From the NCBI GenBank assembly GCA_902619055.1, contig CACNCW010000011.1, forward strand, positions 1-24,768: a stretch of DNA of 24,768 nucleotides, read 5' to 3'. Below, one piece after another: positions 1-9,002 of this stretch (its first letter is position 1; each line of letters starts with the position of its first letter). The notes below the pieces were generated by a model that saw nothing but the letters and a program-made list of their open reading frames with translations, did no database searches and was not told the DNA's origin. The position numbers and the translations under genes are program-made. This stretch comes from an uncultured Alphaproteobacteria bacterium (GTDB lineage: Bacteria; Pseudomonadota; Alphaproteobacteria; HIMB59; GCA-002718135).

Positions 1-1
1 A

Positions 2-305
2 TCATAAAGGAGCTTTTTCTACATGCACAATATCTTCATAATCAAATTTACCGACGGCTGTTTCCATATTAATTGGTTTAAGAGGAAATCTTCTAGTTAA
101 CACACCAACAGCTTCCCTATTTCCAGAATATTTTGACATTATTCTTGATATTGTATCTTCACAAGTACGTCCTTGACAAGGACCCATTCCACATCGTGTC
201 CAAGATTTTAATTGATTTATATCTTTTGCACCTATCTTAATAGAGTCATTAATTTCTTTAAAAGTTATATCCTCACATCTACAAATAATTGTATCCTCAG
301 TTAAA
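2..305 (-). pseudogene. BFD-like [2Fe-2S] domain, C-terminal fragment of an opine/D-hydroxyproline dehydrogenase alpha subunit
   Basis: The minus strand encodes a typical BFD-like [2Fe-2S] domain: a CRCED motif, then about 35 residues later TRCGMGPCQGRTC, giving the four-cysteine pattern that binds the cluster. The tail carries RRFPLKP, as at the C-terminus of HcnB / octopine-oxidase A / LhpE-type FAD subunits. In those families the domain follows an FAD/NAD(P) domain and works with a DAO-family subunit to oxidise D-amino acids or opines. The open frame continues upstream to an ATG at 373, but those residues are only the antisense of the neighbouring DAO fragment. No plausible start lies next to the domain, so the N-terminus is lost at about 305. 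The TGA stop (4-2) overlaps an ATG (5-3) of a further minus-strand gene beyond the edge, which suggests a translationally coupled partner. A natural stand-alone [2Fe-2S] subunit is possible but less likely. Confidence 0.72.
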
Positions 306-671
306 TTATCTATGAAACAATACCCTAATGGAACAGTTTTAATCGGTGGAGGGTGGCCAGGTAATAGAAGCAAACAAGATACATTTGAAGTAATTCCAAA
401 AAATTTAATAGGAAATATGCAATTAGCTTGTCATTCAATTCCAAAATTGAAAAAATCAAGAGTCGTAAGAGTTTGGGGTGGGTTAGAAGCAGAAACAAAA
501 GATGCAATGCCTATAATGGATAAATTACCTAATTTTAATAATGTTTATGCATTAGGATCGTTTCATTCTGGTTATACTAGTGGCCCATATGTAGGATATC
601 TTATGTCTGAAATGATAAAAGGTAATTATAAGTTAAATCATAACTTGTTTTCATTATCACGACTGTTATAA
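306..671 (+). pseudogene. C-terminal fragment of a DAO-family FAD-dependent oxidoreductase
   Basis: The frame encodes only the last 120 or so residues of a D-amino-acid-oxidase/sarcosine-oxidase-type flavoprotein. NGTVLIGGGWPG matches the strand entering the substrate domain. VVRVWGGLEAETKDAMPIMD and the later SGPYVGYLMSE match the C-terminal FAD-binding end, where the usual motifs are W.G..P.T.D..P and G....SG...G. Intact members are about 370-420 residues with an N-terminal GxGxxG Rossmann motif, which is absent here. The first ATG is at 312, in the middle of the domain, and the frame stays open leftward into antisense of the [2Fe-2S] fragment. It is therefore truncated at the junction near 305 and probably not functional as it stands. 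It lies 6 bp before the DapA-like gene, so the intact ancestor was probably the first gene of that operon and the likely beta subunit of a D-hydroxyproline or opine dehydrogenase. Confidence 0.72.
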
Positions 672-677
672 AAAATA

Positions 678-1616
678 ATGACCAGTAAAATTAATGGCGT
701 GTACGCAGCAACAATTGTTCCTTTAAATCAAGATCGCTCAATTAATATTAATGAATTATCTGACCATTTAATTGATATATCTAAAAAAAAATCTTTAAGA
801 GGGATTCTTATTAATGGTCATGCTGGAGAAAATCATATTTTAACAAAAGAAGAGCAAATAAATATAGTTAAGATTACTAGAGAAATTGTCCCAAAGAATT
901 TTAAAATTGTCTCAGGTCTAAATTTTGAAGATTCAAATATTGCCTCTTCAGTTGCAGATAAAATGATTAGTAATGGCGCTGATTCAATTATGATATTCCC
1001 ACCTTTTTCATGGAGTATTGCATATGATCATCATCTCATTGTCAATCATCACAAAATTATTTCAAAAAATATAGATTTTCCAATAATGTTATACCAAGCA
1101 AGTATAGCAGCAGGAAATCTTACTTATAATACAGAAACTTTAAAAAATTTAATTGATATTAAACAAGTAATTGCAATTAAAGAAGGCAGTTGGGAAACTT
1201 CAAAATATGAGGAAAATAGAAAAATTGTAAAAAGTTTAAGACCAGAAATAGCAGTAATGGCCTCAGGTGATGAGCATTTAATGTCTTGTTTCACAGTTGG
1301 TACGGAAGGAAGTTTAGTAAGTTTAGCTATAATAATTCCTGATATTATTCTTAATCTGTATGATGCAATTAAAAAAAAGAATTTTCAAAAAGCATTAAAA
1401 TATCATAATAAAATATATCCTTTAGCTAAAGCAATATATGGATTTCCTCCTAGTAGTCATGCGACAGCAAGATTGAAAACATGTTTAAAAATGTTAGGAA
1501 AAATTAAAAATGATAAAATGAGATCTTCAATAAATTCATTAAACAAAAATGATATTAATAACTTAAAAAGTGCACTAACATTATCTGGATTACAAATTAA
1601 AAATCATATAATCTAG
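678..1616 (+). CDS. DHDPS/NAL-family (DapA-like) lyase
   Basis: This 312-residue protein has the length and layout of the class I aldolase-type DHDPS/NAL TIM-barrel family. K168 in IAIKEGS is the expected Schiff-base lysine and Y139 in MLYQAS the family's catalytic tyrosine. The substrate-recognition loop, TTGE in true dihydrodipicolinate synthase, reads GHAGE here (residues 47-51), and the NVPxRTG segment is replaced by YQASIAAG. Lysine biosynthesis is therefore unlikely. The family also contains N-acetylneuraminate lyase, keto-deoxy-sugar-acid dehydratases and pyrroline-4-hydroxy-2-carboxylate deaminase. The last acts directly after D-hydroxyproline dehydrogenase and would fit the fragment upstream and the epimerase-family gene at 18016. 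It sits 6 bp after the DAO fragment and 5 bp before the hydantoinase gene, so it is probably co-transcribed with both. Family assignment is secure; the substrate is inferred. Confidence 0.9.
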   Translation: MTSKINGVYAATIVPLNQDRSININELSDHLIDISKKKSLRGILINGHAGENHILTKEEQINIVKITREIVPKNFKIVSGLNFEDSNIASSVADKMISNGADSIMIFPPFSWSIAYDHHLIVNHHKIISKNIDFPIMLYQASIAAGNLTYNTETLKNLIDIKQVIAIKEGSWETSKYEENRKIVKSLRPEIAVMASGDEHLMSCFTVGTEGSLVSLAIIIPDIILNLYDAIKKKNFQKALKYHNKIYPLAKAIYGFPPSSHATARLKTCLKMLGKIKNDKMRSSINSLNKNDINNLKSALTLSGLQIKNHII

Positions 1617-1621
1617 ATTCA

Positions 1622-3037
1622 ATGAAAAATTTAGAAACTAAATTAATTAAAAGTGTTCGTATAATTACAAATAAAGATGATTACATAGCTGACATACTAA
1701 TAGAAAAAGAAAAAATATTATCAATTGATAAAAATATAGAAATTAATGATGAAATTGAAATAATTAATGCTGAAGGTCTTCTTGCATTTCCAGGTGCAAT
1801 TGATTGTCATACACATTTAGAAAATAAATTTGGAAACTCTATAACTTGTGATACTTTTGATACAGGAACTAAAGCAGCTGCTTTTGGTGGAACAACTACT
1901 ATTATTGATTTTTCATTTAAAAAAAATAATATGAATGCAGAACAAGCTATTGAAAATTCAATAAATATTGCAAATAGAAAAGCTGCAGTTGATTATAGCT
2001 TTCATCTTGTTTTAACAAAATATGATAAAAATACTTCACATGAAATTAAACAGTCAATTAATGAATTAGGAATAAGTAGTTTTAAAATGTTTATGGCTTA
2101 CCCTGCTATCATGGCTGATGATTTATCAATTTACAATACATTAAAAGATACGGGACCAAGAGGTGGTTTAGTTTGTATTCATGCAGAAAATGGGCCAATA
2201 ATTGACAAAGTAGTCCAAGAATTAATTTTGCAAGGTAAAACACAACCTAAATACCATGCAATTGCAAGATCTTCATTAATGGAGGGGGAGGCTACAAATA
2301 GAGTGATTAAAATTAGTGAACTTGTAGATTCAAGCTTAAATATTTTTCATGTTTCTTGTGATGAAGCTTTACAATCAATCATAAAAACTAGAGAAAATAA
2401 TAATAAAGTGACTGCTGAAACGTGTCCCCATTATTTGTATTTGGATGATAGTGTATATGAATCTGATGATTTTGATGTTGCAAAGTATGTATGCAGTCCA
2501 CCAATAAGATCAAAAAAAGATCAAATACAGTTATGGAATGCATTAAAAGATAATATTCTACAAATTGTTTCCACCGATCATTGTCCATTTATGATGAAAG
2601 AGGGTAATTTAAATAAATTTAATCAAAAACCACTTGGAAAAAATGATTTTTCTAAAATTCCAAATGGCGTTCCAGGTATAGAAAGTAGATTATTACTTAT
2701 GTATGAAGCTGTTAATAATAATAAAATCTCATTAAATAAATTTGTCGATTTAATTTCTACAACACCTGCAAAAATATATGGAATGTATCCTCAAAAAGGA
2801 TCTATAGAAGTAGGATCAGATGCTGATATTGTATTATTTGATCCTAATCAAAAATTTAAAATAAGCTCAAAAACTCATCATAGTAATATTGATTATTCAC
2901 TATATGAAGATTTTGAAATTAATGGGAAAATTAAATCTGTTTTTTTAAGAGGAAATTTAATTGTTAACAATGATGAATGGGTTTCAGATAATCTCAAAGG
3001 AAAATTTATTAAAAGAGGTCAAACTACTAATCTTTAA
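1622..3037 (+). CDS. Dihydropyrimidinase / D-hydantoinase-type cyclic amidohydrolase
   Basis: This is a 471-residue cytosolic amidohydrolase of the dihydropyrimidinase/hydantoinase/allantoinase group, at normal family length. All binuclear-metal ligands are visible: H63 and H65 in DCHTHLE, the to-be-carboxylated K155 in SFKMFMAYP, H187 in IHAEN, H243 in FHVSC and D319 in STDHCPF. These enzymes open cyclic diamides (dihydrouracil, 5-substituted hydantoins) to N-carbamoyl amino acids. The CSPPIR segment at about 291-296 is typical of dihydropyrimidinases. The gene follows the DapA-like gene by 5 bp and converges with the HyuA-HyuB fusion gene, with only 2 bp between the two stops, so their transcripts must overlap. 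No N-carbamoyl amino acid amidohydrolase gene is seen nearby. Substrate specificity (dihydropyrimidine versus hydantoin) cannot be fixed by eye. Confidence 0.93.
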   Translation: MKNLETKLIKSVRIITNKDDYIADILIEKEKILSIDKNIEINDEIEIINAEGLLAFPGAIDCHTHLENKFGNSITCDTFDTGTKAAAFGGTTTIIDFSFKKNNMNAEQAIENSINIANRKAAVDYSFHLVLTKYDKNTSHEIKQSINELGISSFKMFMAYPAIMADDLSIYNTLKDTGPRGGLVCIHAENGPIIDKVVQELILQGKTQPKYHAIARSSLMEGEATNRVIKISELVDSSLNIFHVSCDEALQSIIKTRENNNKVTAETCPHYLYLDDSVYESDDFDVAKYVCSPPIRSKKDQIQLWNALKDNILQIVSTDHCPFMMKEGNLNKFNQKPLGKNDFSKIPNGVPGIESRLLLMYEAVNNNKISLNKFVDLISTTPAKIYGMYPQKGSIEVGSDADIVLFDPNQKFKISSKTHHSNIDYSLYEDFEINGKIKSVFLRGNLIVNNDEWVSDNLKGKFIKRGQTTNL

Positions 3038-3039
3038 TT

Positions 3040-6000
3040 CTATTCTAAACCATAAATTAATTTAGCAAATTTCTTTGAGATATATCCTTCTTCTAAATCA
3101 TTAAAAACTTCCTCTCTTTTTCTTTTAAATGGACTACCGTAACCAGATCCTCCAGCAATCCTTAGGATAAGAATATCTTGAGTAGTATATAAGTTAACTA
3201 TACCTCCAACTCCTAAATTTATTTTTTTACTATTGTTTTTGATTAACCAAGCTCCTGCAACTAAGCTAGATTTTCCACCAAATAATCCTTTAACACTACT
3301 CATAACACCATTTGGATATATTCCAGCTTTATAAATTTGACCGTCATTATAAAGTTTTCTTACTTTTAAAATTTGCCCAAGACCACCCCTTTTTGCTCCA
3401 GGTCCTCCACTATTTAATACTAATTCTTTACAAAGAACTAAAATTGGTGCTCTAGCCTCAAACATTTCAATTGAAGTATTAGCGGCACTAGTTGGATATA
3501 AATATCCAGATTTACCATCTTTTTTATAGGATGCTCCTTGTCCACCTCCTTGGAATAATTGATCATGGAACCTATTATTATTTTTATCTACTCCATATAC
3601 TTCAATCATGGAAGGTAAACCGCTAAAACCAACAACTTTCTTTGGTGCAGCTTTAGATAATGCTAAAAAAATATTTGGCGCAATATTCCATCCAGTTCGG
3701 GTCCTAGAATTTACAGCCATAGGTTTTTCAGAATTAAAAATACTCCCAATTGGTGCTGAAAAACTCATTGGTTTATAACATCCGACATTACTTGGTATCT
3801 CTGGTGTTAAAATACATTTCAGTGCATATGCAGCATGAGCTGATGTATATGATAAGGTACAATTATTACCACCCTGAACTGTTTGTGTAGGTGATCCTTT
3901 AAAATCTACAGCTATTTTTGAATTTTTAACTTTTATCATAATAGGATAGTGTAATTTTGTATTATCACCATCTCCTATAATTGTGTTTTTATAAGTTCCA
4001 TCTGGTAATTCCTTTATAGCTTTTTTCATTGCTATTTCGGAACGTTTTTGCACTATATGTGATAGTGCATCTAAATTATTTAATTGATATTCATTAACAA
4101 ATTCAATAATTCTTTGTGAACCTTTTAAACAAGATGAAACTAGTGCCTGTAAATCGCCAACTACTTGATCAGAATTTCTTACATTAGCTTTAATAATTTT
4201 AAAAATATCATTATTAGGCTTCCCTGAAATATATAATTTTGAAGGTGGAATTATTAATCCTTCTTCATACATTTCTTGAGCTTTTAAATGATTTAATGTA
4301 CCACCAATATCACTTACATGCCCAACAGCACCAACAAATGCTATTAAAGAATTTTTGATAAAAACTGGACAAGCCACAGCTATATCATAAGCATGACCAG
4401 CACAAAGCCAGGGGTCGTTAGTGATTAATATATCGCCTTTATTTATACTTATATCATTTGAAGAAAAATTATTTATTATTTCTTTTATAGCCAGAGGTAA
4501 AGTTAAATTGAAAACAGGCATTGCTCTCGGAGAATGTGCAATTTGATTTCCTTTTGAATCTAATATTTCACATCCAAAATCTTGAGCCTCTCCTATTACT
4601 AAAGAATATGCAGTTTTAATTACAGTTTGCCAGCATTCTTCTGTAATATTAATTAATCTATTCCACATTATCTCTAAACCGATTGGGTCATTTTCAATTT
4701 TCTTAATAGTATTATTTAAAGTTTGTGTTTTGTTTAATAAATAATTACCTTTAGAAGTTTTTTTCTGAATTATTCTTAGATTATATTTATTATCAACGCG
4801 TAAATTAAAATCTGGAGGAACTATTGTGGTTGATTCTTTTTCTTCTACAATTATTGGGCCTTCAAGAACACTATTTAAATCTAGACTATACCTATCATAA
4901 ACTGGAACTAAAATATGGTTATTGACTTGTTTAAAAAAAACCTTTCTTAAATTTTTAAAAGCATTTTTTTTTACTTTGTATTCACTATTAGAAACAGATA
5001 GACTAGAATTTTTTAATGTACAATTAATTCGCCAATTTAATATTTCAATTTTAGAGTTTATGTTTTCTTGATTATAAAGTTTTTTGTATTTTATTTTAAA
5101 ATTTTTTTCTAAAATTTTCTTAAACGATTTATTTTTAAGATCCCTTTCTGTGAAATTAACACTTATTTCATGTATTTGACCTGAATATCTCATGTCTGCA
5201 GATAAATTTATTTTTTTATTTTCAATATTTTTATTTACCTCTCTTATTTTTTTTGTGCATTTATTTTCTAGTTTTTTTAAAAGAACTTTCAGTTTAAACA
5301 AATTTAATTTATCAATCATTGTCAAAGAAGATTGACTAATCTCAAAACTTGTTGGAGCAGTAAAAAAACCAAAAGCAGAAGCAGCTCCTGAAGACGGAGG
5401 AATAATAATTTCTTTAATTCCTAATTTTTTAGCAATATAAGAAGCATGCAGGGGGCCAGCACCTCCCATTGCTGATAGAGAATACATTCTTGGATCACTA
5501 TTTCTTTCCACTGTGTGAATATTTATTGAATTTGCCATATTCTCACATACTAATTCGTAAATACCCCAAGCAGTATCAATAATAGATAAATTAATTTTAT
5601 TTGAAATAGACAAAAGTGATTTTTTTGCTGCATTAAGGTTAAGTTTTAATTTTCCTCCTAAAAAATAATCCTTATCTAAAAATCCTAATACTAATAAAGC
5701 ATCAGTGACTGTAGGTTTTAATCCACCTAAATTATAACAGGCAGGTCCAGGATTGGCACCAGCACTTTCAGGACCAATTTTTAATAAACCTAATTTATCA
5801 ACCCTGGCTATTGAACCTCCACCTGCGCCAATTTCTATTAAATCAATAACAGGAGAATGAACGGGAAAGCCACTTCCTTTTTTAAAACGATGAATTCTTC
5901 CAACTTCTAGAAATTGTGCAATTTCTGGTTCATTGTTTTTTATTAAACAGGTTTTTGCAGTTGTTCCTCCCATATCAAAAGAGATTAAATTTTTTTTTCC

Positions 6001-6843
6001 TATTTTTTTTCCAATATAAGAGGTATTTCTTGCTCCACCAGCTGGACCGGATTCAAGAAATCTTATAGGAAGATCTAAACATGTTTGCTTGCTAGCCATT
6101 CCTCCTGTAGATTGTATTAATCTAAAATCTCCATCAAAACCTAAGCTTTTCAAAACAAATGAAATTTTTGAAATATAATTAGTGATTAGAGGTTGAACAT
6201 ATGCATTAGCTGTTGTTGTACTAGTTCTTTCATATTCTTTTATTTGTGGATGAACTTCACTTGAAATTGAAACAAAAAGGTTTGGGAAATTTTTATTAAT
6301 TATTTTTTTAGCTATCAATTCATGAACTGGATTTTTATAAGAATGAAGAAAACAAATAGATAAAGATTCAATATTTTTTTTAACTAATTTTCTAACATTA
6401 AGTAAAATTTCATTTTCATTTATCTTATTTACAATCTGTCCTTTACTAGTAATTCTCTCATCTATTTCTTTGATCAATGATCTTTCAACAAGTGGTTTTG
6501 GAAATTCTAAAAATAAGTCATGAATATCGTATCTTTGTTCTGTGCCCATTTCTAGATTGTCTTTAAAACCTTTTGTTGTTAGTAAACCTATTTTACTACC
6601 TTTTCTTTCAATTAGCGCATTTGTGATTAATGTAGTTCCATGAATAGCTTGTGAAAGCTGTTTAAAACCAACATTATTTTTTTGTAATATTTCTTTTATT
6701 CCTTTTATTGCTCCTATTGAAGGATCGTTGGGTGTTGTTAAACATTTATGAAGATAAAATTTATTTTCCTTATTATTTATAAGAATTATATCAGTAAAAG
6801 TACCCCCTATATCAAAGCTAATTTTGTAATTTTTTTCTAACAT
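3040..6843 (-). CDS. ATP-dependent hydantoinase/5-oxoprolinase, HyuA-HyuB fusion
   Basis: This is a single 1267-residue protein, close to the size of eukaryotic 5-oxoprolinase. Residues about 7-700 are HyuA-like: FDIGGTFTD at 10-18, FDMGGTTAKT at 289-298 (the ASKHA-type phosphate loops that bind ATP), GAGGGS at 339-344 and MGGAGPLHAS at 459-468. Residues about 718-1267 are HyuB-like, opening with DPIGLEIMWNRL and ending in the Gly-rich GGSGYGSPFKRK followed by a short acidic tail. Such enzymes couple ATP hydrolysis to opening 5-oxoproline, hydantoin or N-methylhydantoin rings and act in the cytosol. A basic, Lys/Asn-rich linker (about 620-717) joins the two halves. The ATG at 6843 is immediately followed by the conserved FDIGGTF region, which supports the start. 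The gene diverges from the split hyuA gene across 117 bp. Whether it is a 5-oxoprolinase or a hydantoinase cannot be told from these motifs. Confidence 0.93.
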   Translation of the reverse strand: MLEKNYKISFDIGGTFTDIILINNKENKFYLHKCLTTPNDPSIGAIKGIKEILQKNNVGFKQLSQAIHGTTLITNALIERKGSKIGLLTTKGFKDNLEMGTEQRYDIHDLFLEFPKPLVERSLIKEIDERITSKGQIVNKINENEILLNVRKLVKKNIESLSICFLHSYKNPVHELIAKKIINKNFPNLFVSISSEVHPQIKEYERTSTTTANAYVQPLITNYISKISFVLKSLGFDGDFRLIQSTGGMASKQTCLDLPIRFLESGPAGGARNTSYIGKKIGKKNLISFDMGGTTAKTCLIKNNEPEIAQFLEVGRIHRFKKGSGFPVHSPVIDLIEIGAGGGSIARVDKLGLLKIGPESAGANPGPACYNLGGLKPTVTDALLVLGFLDKDYFLGGKLKLNLNAAKKSLLSISNKINLSIIDTAWGIYELVCENMANSINIHTVERNSDPRMYSLSAMGGAGPLHASYIAKKLGIKEIIIPPSSGAASAFGFFTAPTSFEISQSSLTMIDKLNLFKLKVLLKKLENKCTKKIREVNKNIENKKINLSADMRYSGQIHEISVNFTERDLKNKSFKKILEKNFKIKYKKLYNQENINSKIEILNWRINCTLKNSSLSVSNSEYKVKKNAFKNLRKVFFKQVNNHILVPVYDRYSLDLNSVLEGPIIVEEKESTTIVPPDFNLRVDNKYNLRIIQKKTSKGNYLLNKTQTLNNTIKKIENDPIGLEIMWNRLINITEECWQTVIKTAYSLVIGEAQDFGCEILDSKGNQIAHSPRAMPVFNLTLPLAIKEIINNFSSNDISINKGDILITNDPWLCAGHAYDIAVACPVFIKNSLIAFVGAVGHVSDIGGTLNHLKAQEMYEEGLIIPPSKLYISGKPNNDIFKIIKANVRNSDQVVGDLQALVSSCLKGSQRIIEFVNEYQLNNLDALSHIVQKRSEIAMKKAIKELPDGTYKNTIIGDGDNTKLHYPIMIKVKNSKIAVDFKGSPTQTVQGGNNCTLSYTSAHAAYALKCILTPEIPSNVGCYKPMSFSAPIGSIFNSEKPMAVNSRTRTGWNIAPNIFLALSKAAPKKVVGFSGLPSMIEVYGVDKNNNRFHDQLFQGGGQGASYKKDGKSGYLYPTSAANTSIEMFEARAPILVLCKELVLNSGGPGAKRGGLGQILKVRKLYNDGQIYKAGIYPNGVMSSVKGLFGGKSSLVAGAWLIKNNSKKINLGVGGIVNLYTTQDILILRIAGGSGYGSPFKRKREEVFNDLEEGYISKKFAKLIYGLE

Positions 6844-6960
6844 ATATTTTCAAATATTAATTTAGATTAATTTAATATTAATATTTTCCAATATTTAATG
6901 TAAATAAATATTATTTAATAGTATCAAAAAACTGTTTTTTATTTTAATTAGTATTACCTA
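6844..6960. promoter_or_regulatory. Divergent promoter region between two hydantoinase/oxoprolinase systems
   Basis: The 117-bp gap separates the starts of two divergent operons, so it must carry promoters for both or receive read-through from neither. It is almost pure A+T and includes a 12-bp perfect palindrome AATATTAATATT at 6874-6885. In this composition such a palindrome is weak evidence for an operator. I cannot assign -35/-10 boxes with confidence. Confidence 0.45.
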
Positions 6961-9000
6961 ATGGTAAATAAAATAGGAATAGACATTGGCGGTACTTTTA
7001 CAGATTTTGTAATTTTTGACCAAAATCAAAAAAAATTATCTGTAGCTAAAACATCAACAACTCCTGATAATTTTTGGACTGGCATTAAAAATGGGATAAA
7101 TAGTCATAATATTAAATTAGGTGAAACTCAAATTATTGCTCATGGCACAACTATTGGTCTAAATACATTACTTCAAAAAGCAGGTTCCAAAATAGGATTA
7201 TTAACAACAAAAGGTTTTAAAGATAGTTACGAAATAGGAAGAGGGGCAAGACCAGATGCATATAATTTATTTTATAAACCATCTGAACCTCTTATCAAAA
7301 GACAATTTAGACTAGAAGTACATGAAAGAACTAATGCATTTGGAAAGATAATTGAGGATCTAAATAAAAATGATATTAAAAAAGCGATTAAAATATTTAA
7401 AAAAAATAAAATTAGTAATATTGCTGTTTGCTTTATACATTCATATATAAATCCTAAAAATGAATTACTAGCAGAAAAAATAATTAAAGAAATAGACCCT
7501 GATATAAAAGTATCTCTGTCTAGTAAATTAGTTAGAGAATTTAGGGAATTTGAAAGAACTAGCACAACTGCTATAAACGCTTACATTCAAGACGCTGTAA
7601 GAAACTATATTGAGGAATTAAATTTAGGATTCAAAAGAAAAAAATATAATAAATCATTTTTTATTAATCAATCTGCAGGAGGTTTATTATCTGCCCAAAC
7701 TGCAAAATTAAAACCAGTTTTATCTCTAATGTCTGGTCCTTCAGGAGGTGTTATTTCAACATCTTATTTTGGTAAATTAGAAAATATTAAAAATTTAATT
7801 GCATTTGATATGGGTGGAACAAGCACTGATGTATGTGCAATTATAGATAACAAACCCAAATTAACTGCTGATTCAATCTTGGAGGGATATCCTGTTATGG
7901 TTCCAACTCTTGATGTACATTCTATTGGTGCAGGTGGTGGATCTATAGCTTTCTTAGACTCAGTTGGTTCTTTTAATGTTGGACCATTAAGTGCAGGAGC
8001 CTCACCGGGTCCTGTATGTTATTCTAAAGGTGGTACTAATCCAACAGTTACTGATGCAAACTGTATTTTGGGAAGAGTTGCTCCTTCTCAATATCTTCCG
8101 TCTAATTTAAAATTAAATACAAAATTAGCAAAAAAAATTATCCAAGAAAAAATTGCTAAACCTTTAAAACTGAATAACTTTAAAGCTGCAGCAGGTATCA
8201 TAGAAATTTGTAATCTTAAAATGTCAAATGCAGTAAGATCTATTACTATTGAAAAGGGTCTAGATCCATCGGAATTTACTCTATGTGCATATGGTGGTGC
8301 AGGACCAATGCATGCTTGCTGGATAGCAAAACAATTAGGAATTCCTAAGGTAGTTATACCTATAGCACCAGGTCAATTTTCTGCTCTTGGAATTTTACTA
8401 GGGCAAGTTAGACATGATTTAGTAAGAACTATATCAGTTAATGAAAGTTATAATGCAATTGAAAAAATTTTTTACTCTATGAAAATTGAAGCTGAAAATT
8501 TAATAAAAAAAGAAAAAGCTAAAATTAATAAGTTATCTTTTGAATATTCAGTCGATGCTAGATATAAAGGTCAAGAATTTACAATTAATATTTCTTTAAA
8601 AGATTATAAATTTACAACAAAAAATATAAATGATTTTATTAATAAATTTCATAAAACTTATGAACAAAATTATAGTCATTCATCAACTCAAGAAAGAATA
8701 GAAATAATTAATTTAAGAATTGTAGCAATTGGAAATTTAAGTAAAATTTCTATTCCTAAAATAAAAAAGGGTAAAATTAAACCTAAAAAAAATGCCATAA
8801 TAATGAAAACTAAAATGTATTTAGAAAATAAGTTTGTTAATTGTGAAGTTTGGGATAGAAGTAAATTACTTGCTGGAAATCAAATAAAGGGACCAACAAT
8901 GATTGTAGATTATGGTTCAACAACAATAGTTCCTAATAATTGTTTATGTAAAGTAAGTAAATATGGACAAATAATAATCTCAATTGATAAAAATAAATAA
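6961..9000 (+). CDS. hyuA: Hydantoinase/oxoprolinase subunit A (HyuA)
   Basis: This 679-residue protein is a stand-alone HyuA subunit of normal length. GIDIGGTFTDF near residues 6-16 and FDMGGTSTDV near 282-291 are the two ATP phosphate-binding loops. GAGGGS at 323-328 and YGGAGPMHACW at 444-454 are further family hallmarks. With HyuB it forms the ATP-dependent amidase complex that opens hydantoin-, N-methylhydantoin- or oxoproline-type rings. It begins an operon that continues with hyuB after 2 bp and the peptide-type ABC importer after another 11 bp, so uptake and ring opening are likely expressed together. It is a diverged paralogue of the N-terminal half of the fusion protein at 3040-6843: the second phosphate loop differs (TSTDV against TTAKT), which makes a recent duplication unlikely. 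Confidence 0.93.
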   Translation: MVNKIGIDIGGTFTDFVIFDQNQKKLSVAKTSTTPDNFWTGIKNGINSHNIKLGETQIIAHGTTIGLNTLLQKAGSKIGLLTTKGFKDSYEIGRGARPDAYNLFYKPSEPLIKRQFRLEVHERTNAFGKIIEDLNKNDIKKAIKIFKKNKISNIAVCFIHSYINPKNELLAEKIIKEIDPDIKVSLSSKLVREFREFERTSTTAINAYIQDAVRNYIEELNLGFKRKKYNKSFFINQSAGGLLSAQTAKLKPVLSLMSGPSGGVISTSYFGKLENIKNLIAFDMGGTSTDVCAIIDNKPKLTADSILEGYPVMVPTLDVHSIGAGGGSIAFLDSVGSFNVGPLSAGASPGPVCYSKGGTNPTVTDANCILGRVAPSQYLPSNLKLNTKLAKKIIQEKIAKPLKLNNFKAAAGIIEICNLKMSNAVRSITIEKGLDPSEFTLCAYGGAGPMHACWIAKQLGIPKVVIPIAPGQFSALGILLGQVRHDLVRTISVNESYNAIEKIFYSMKIEAENLIKKEKAKINKLSFEYSVDARYKGQEFTINISLKDYKFTTKNINDFINKFHKTYEQNYSHSSTQERIEIINLRIVAIGNLSKISIPKIKKGKIKPKKNAIIMKTKMYLENKFVNCEVWDRSKLLAGNQIKGPTMIVDYGSTTIVPNNCLCKVSKYGQIIISIDKNK

Positions 9001-9002
9001 TA

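Noticed and set aside
306..373. ATG at 373 on the minus strand as the real start of the [2Fe-2S] protein
   Set aside because: The first 20 or so residues from this ATG are only the antisense of the conserved DAO GGGWPG region, so the start is an accident of the junction.
678..1616. Calling the gene dapA (dihydrodipicolinate synthase)
   Set aside because: The TTGE loop required for that activity is replaced by GHAGE and the context is catabolic.
6874..6885. AATATTAATATT palindrome as a regulator operator
   Set aside because: A+T-only palindromes of 12 bp are expected by chance in such AT-rich DNA and no second copy stands out.
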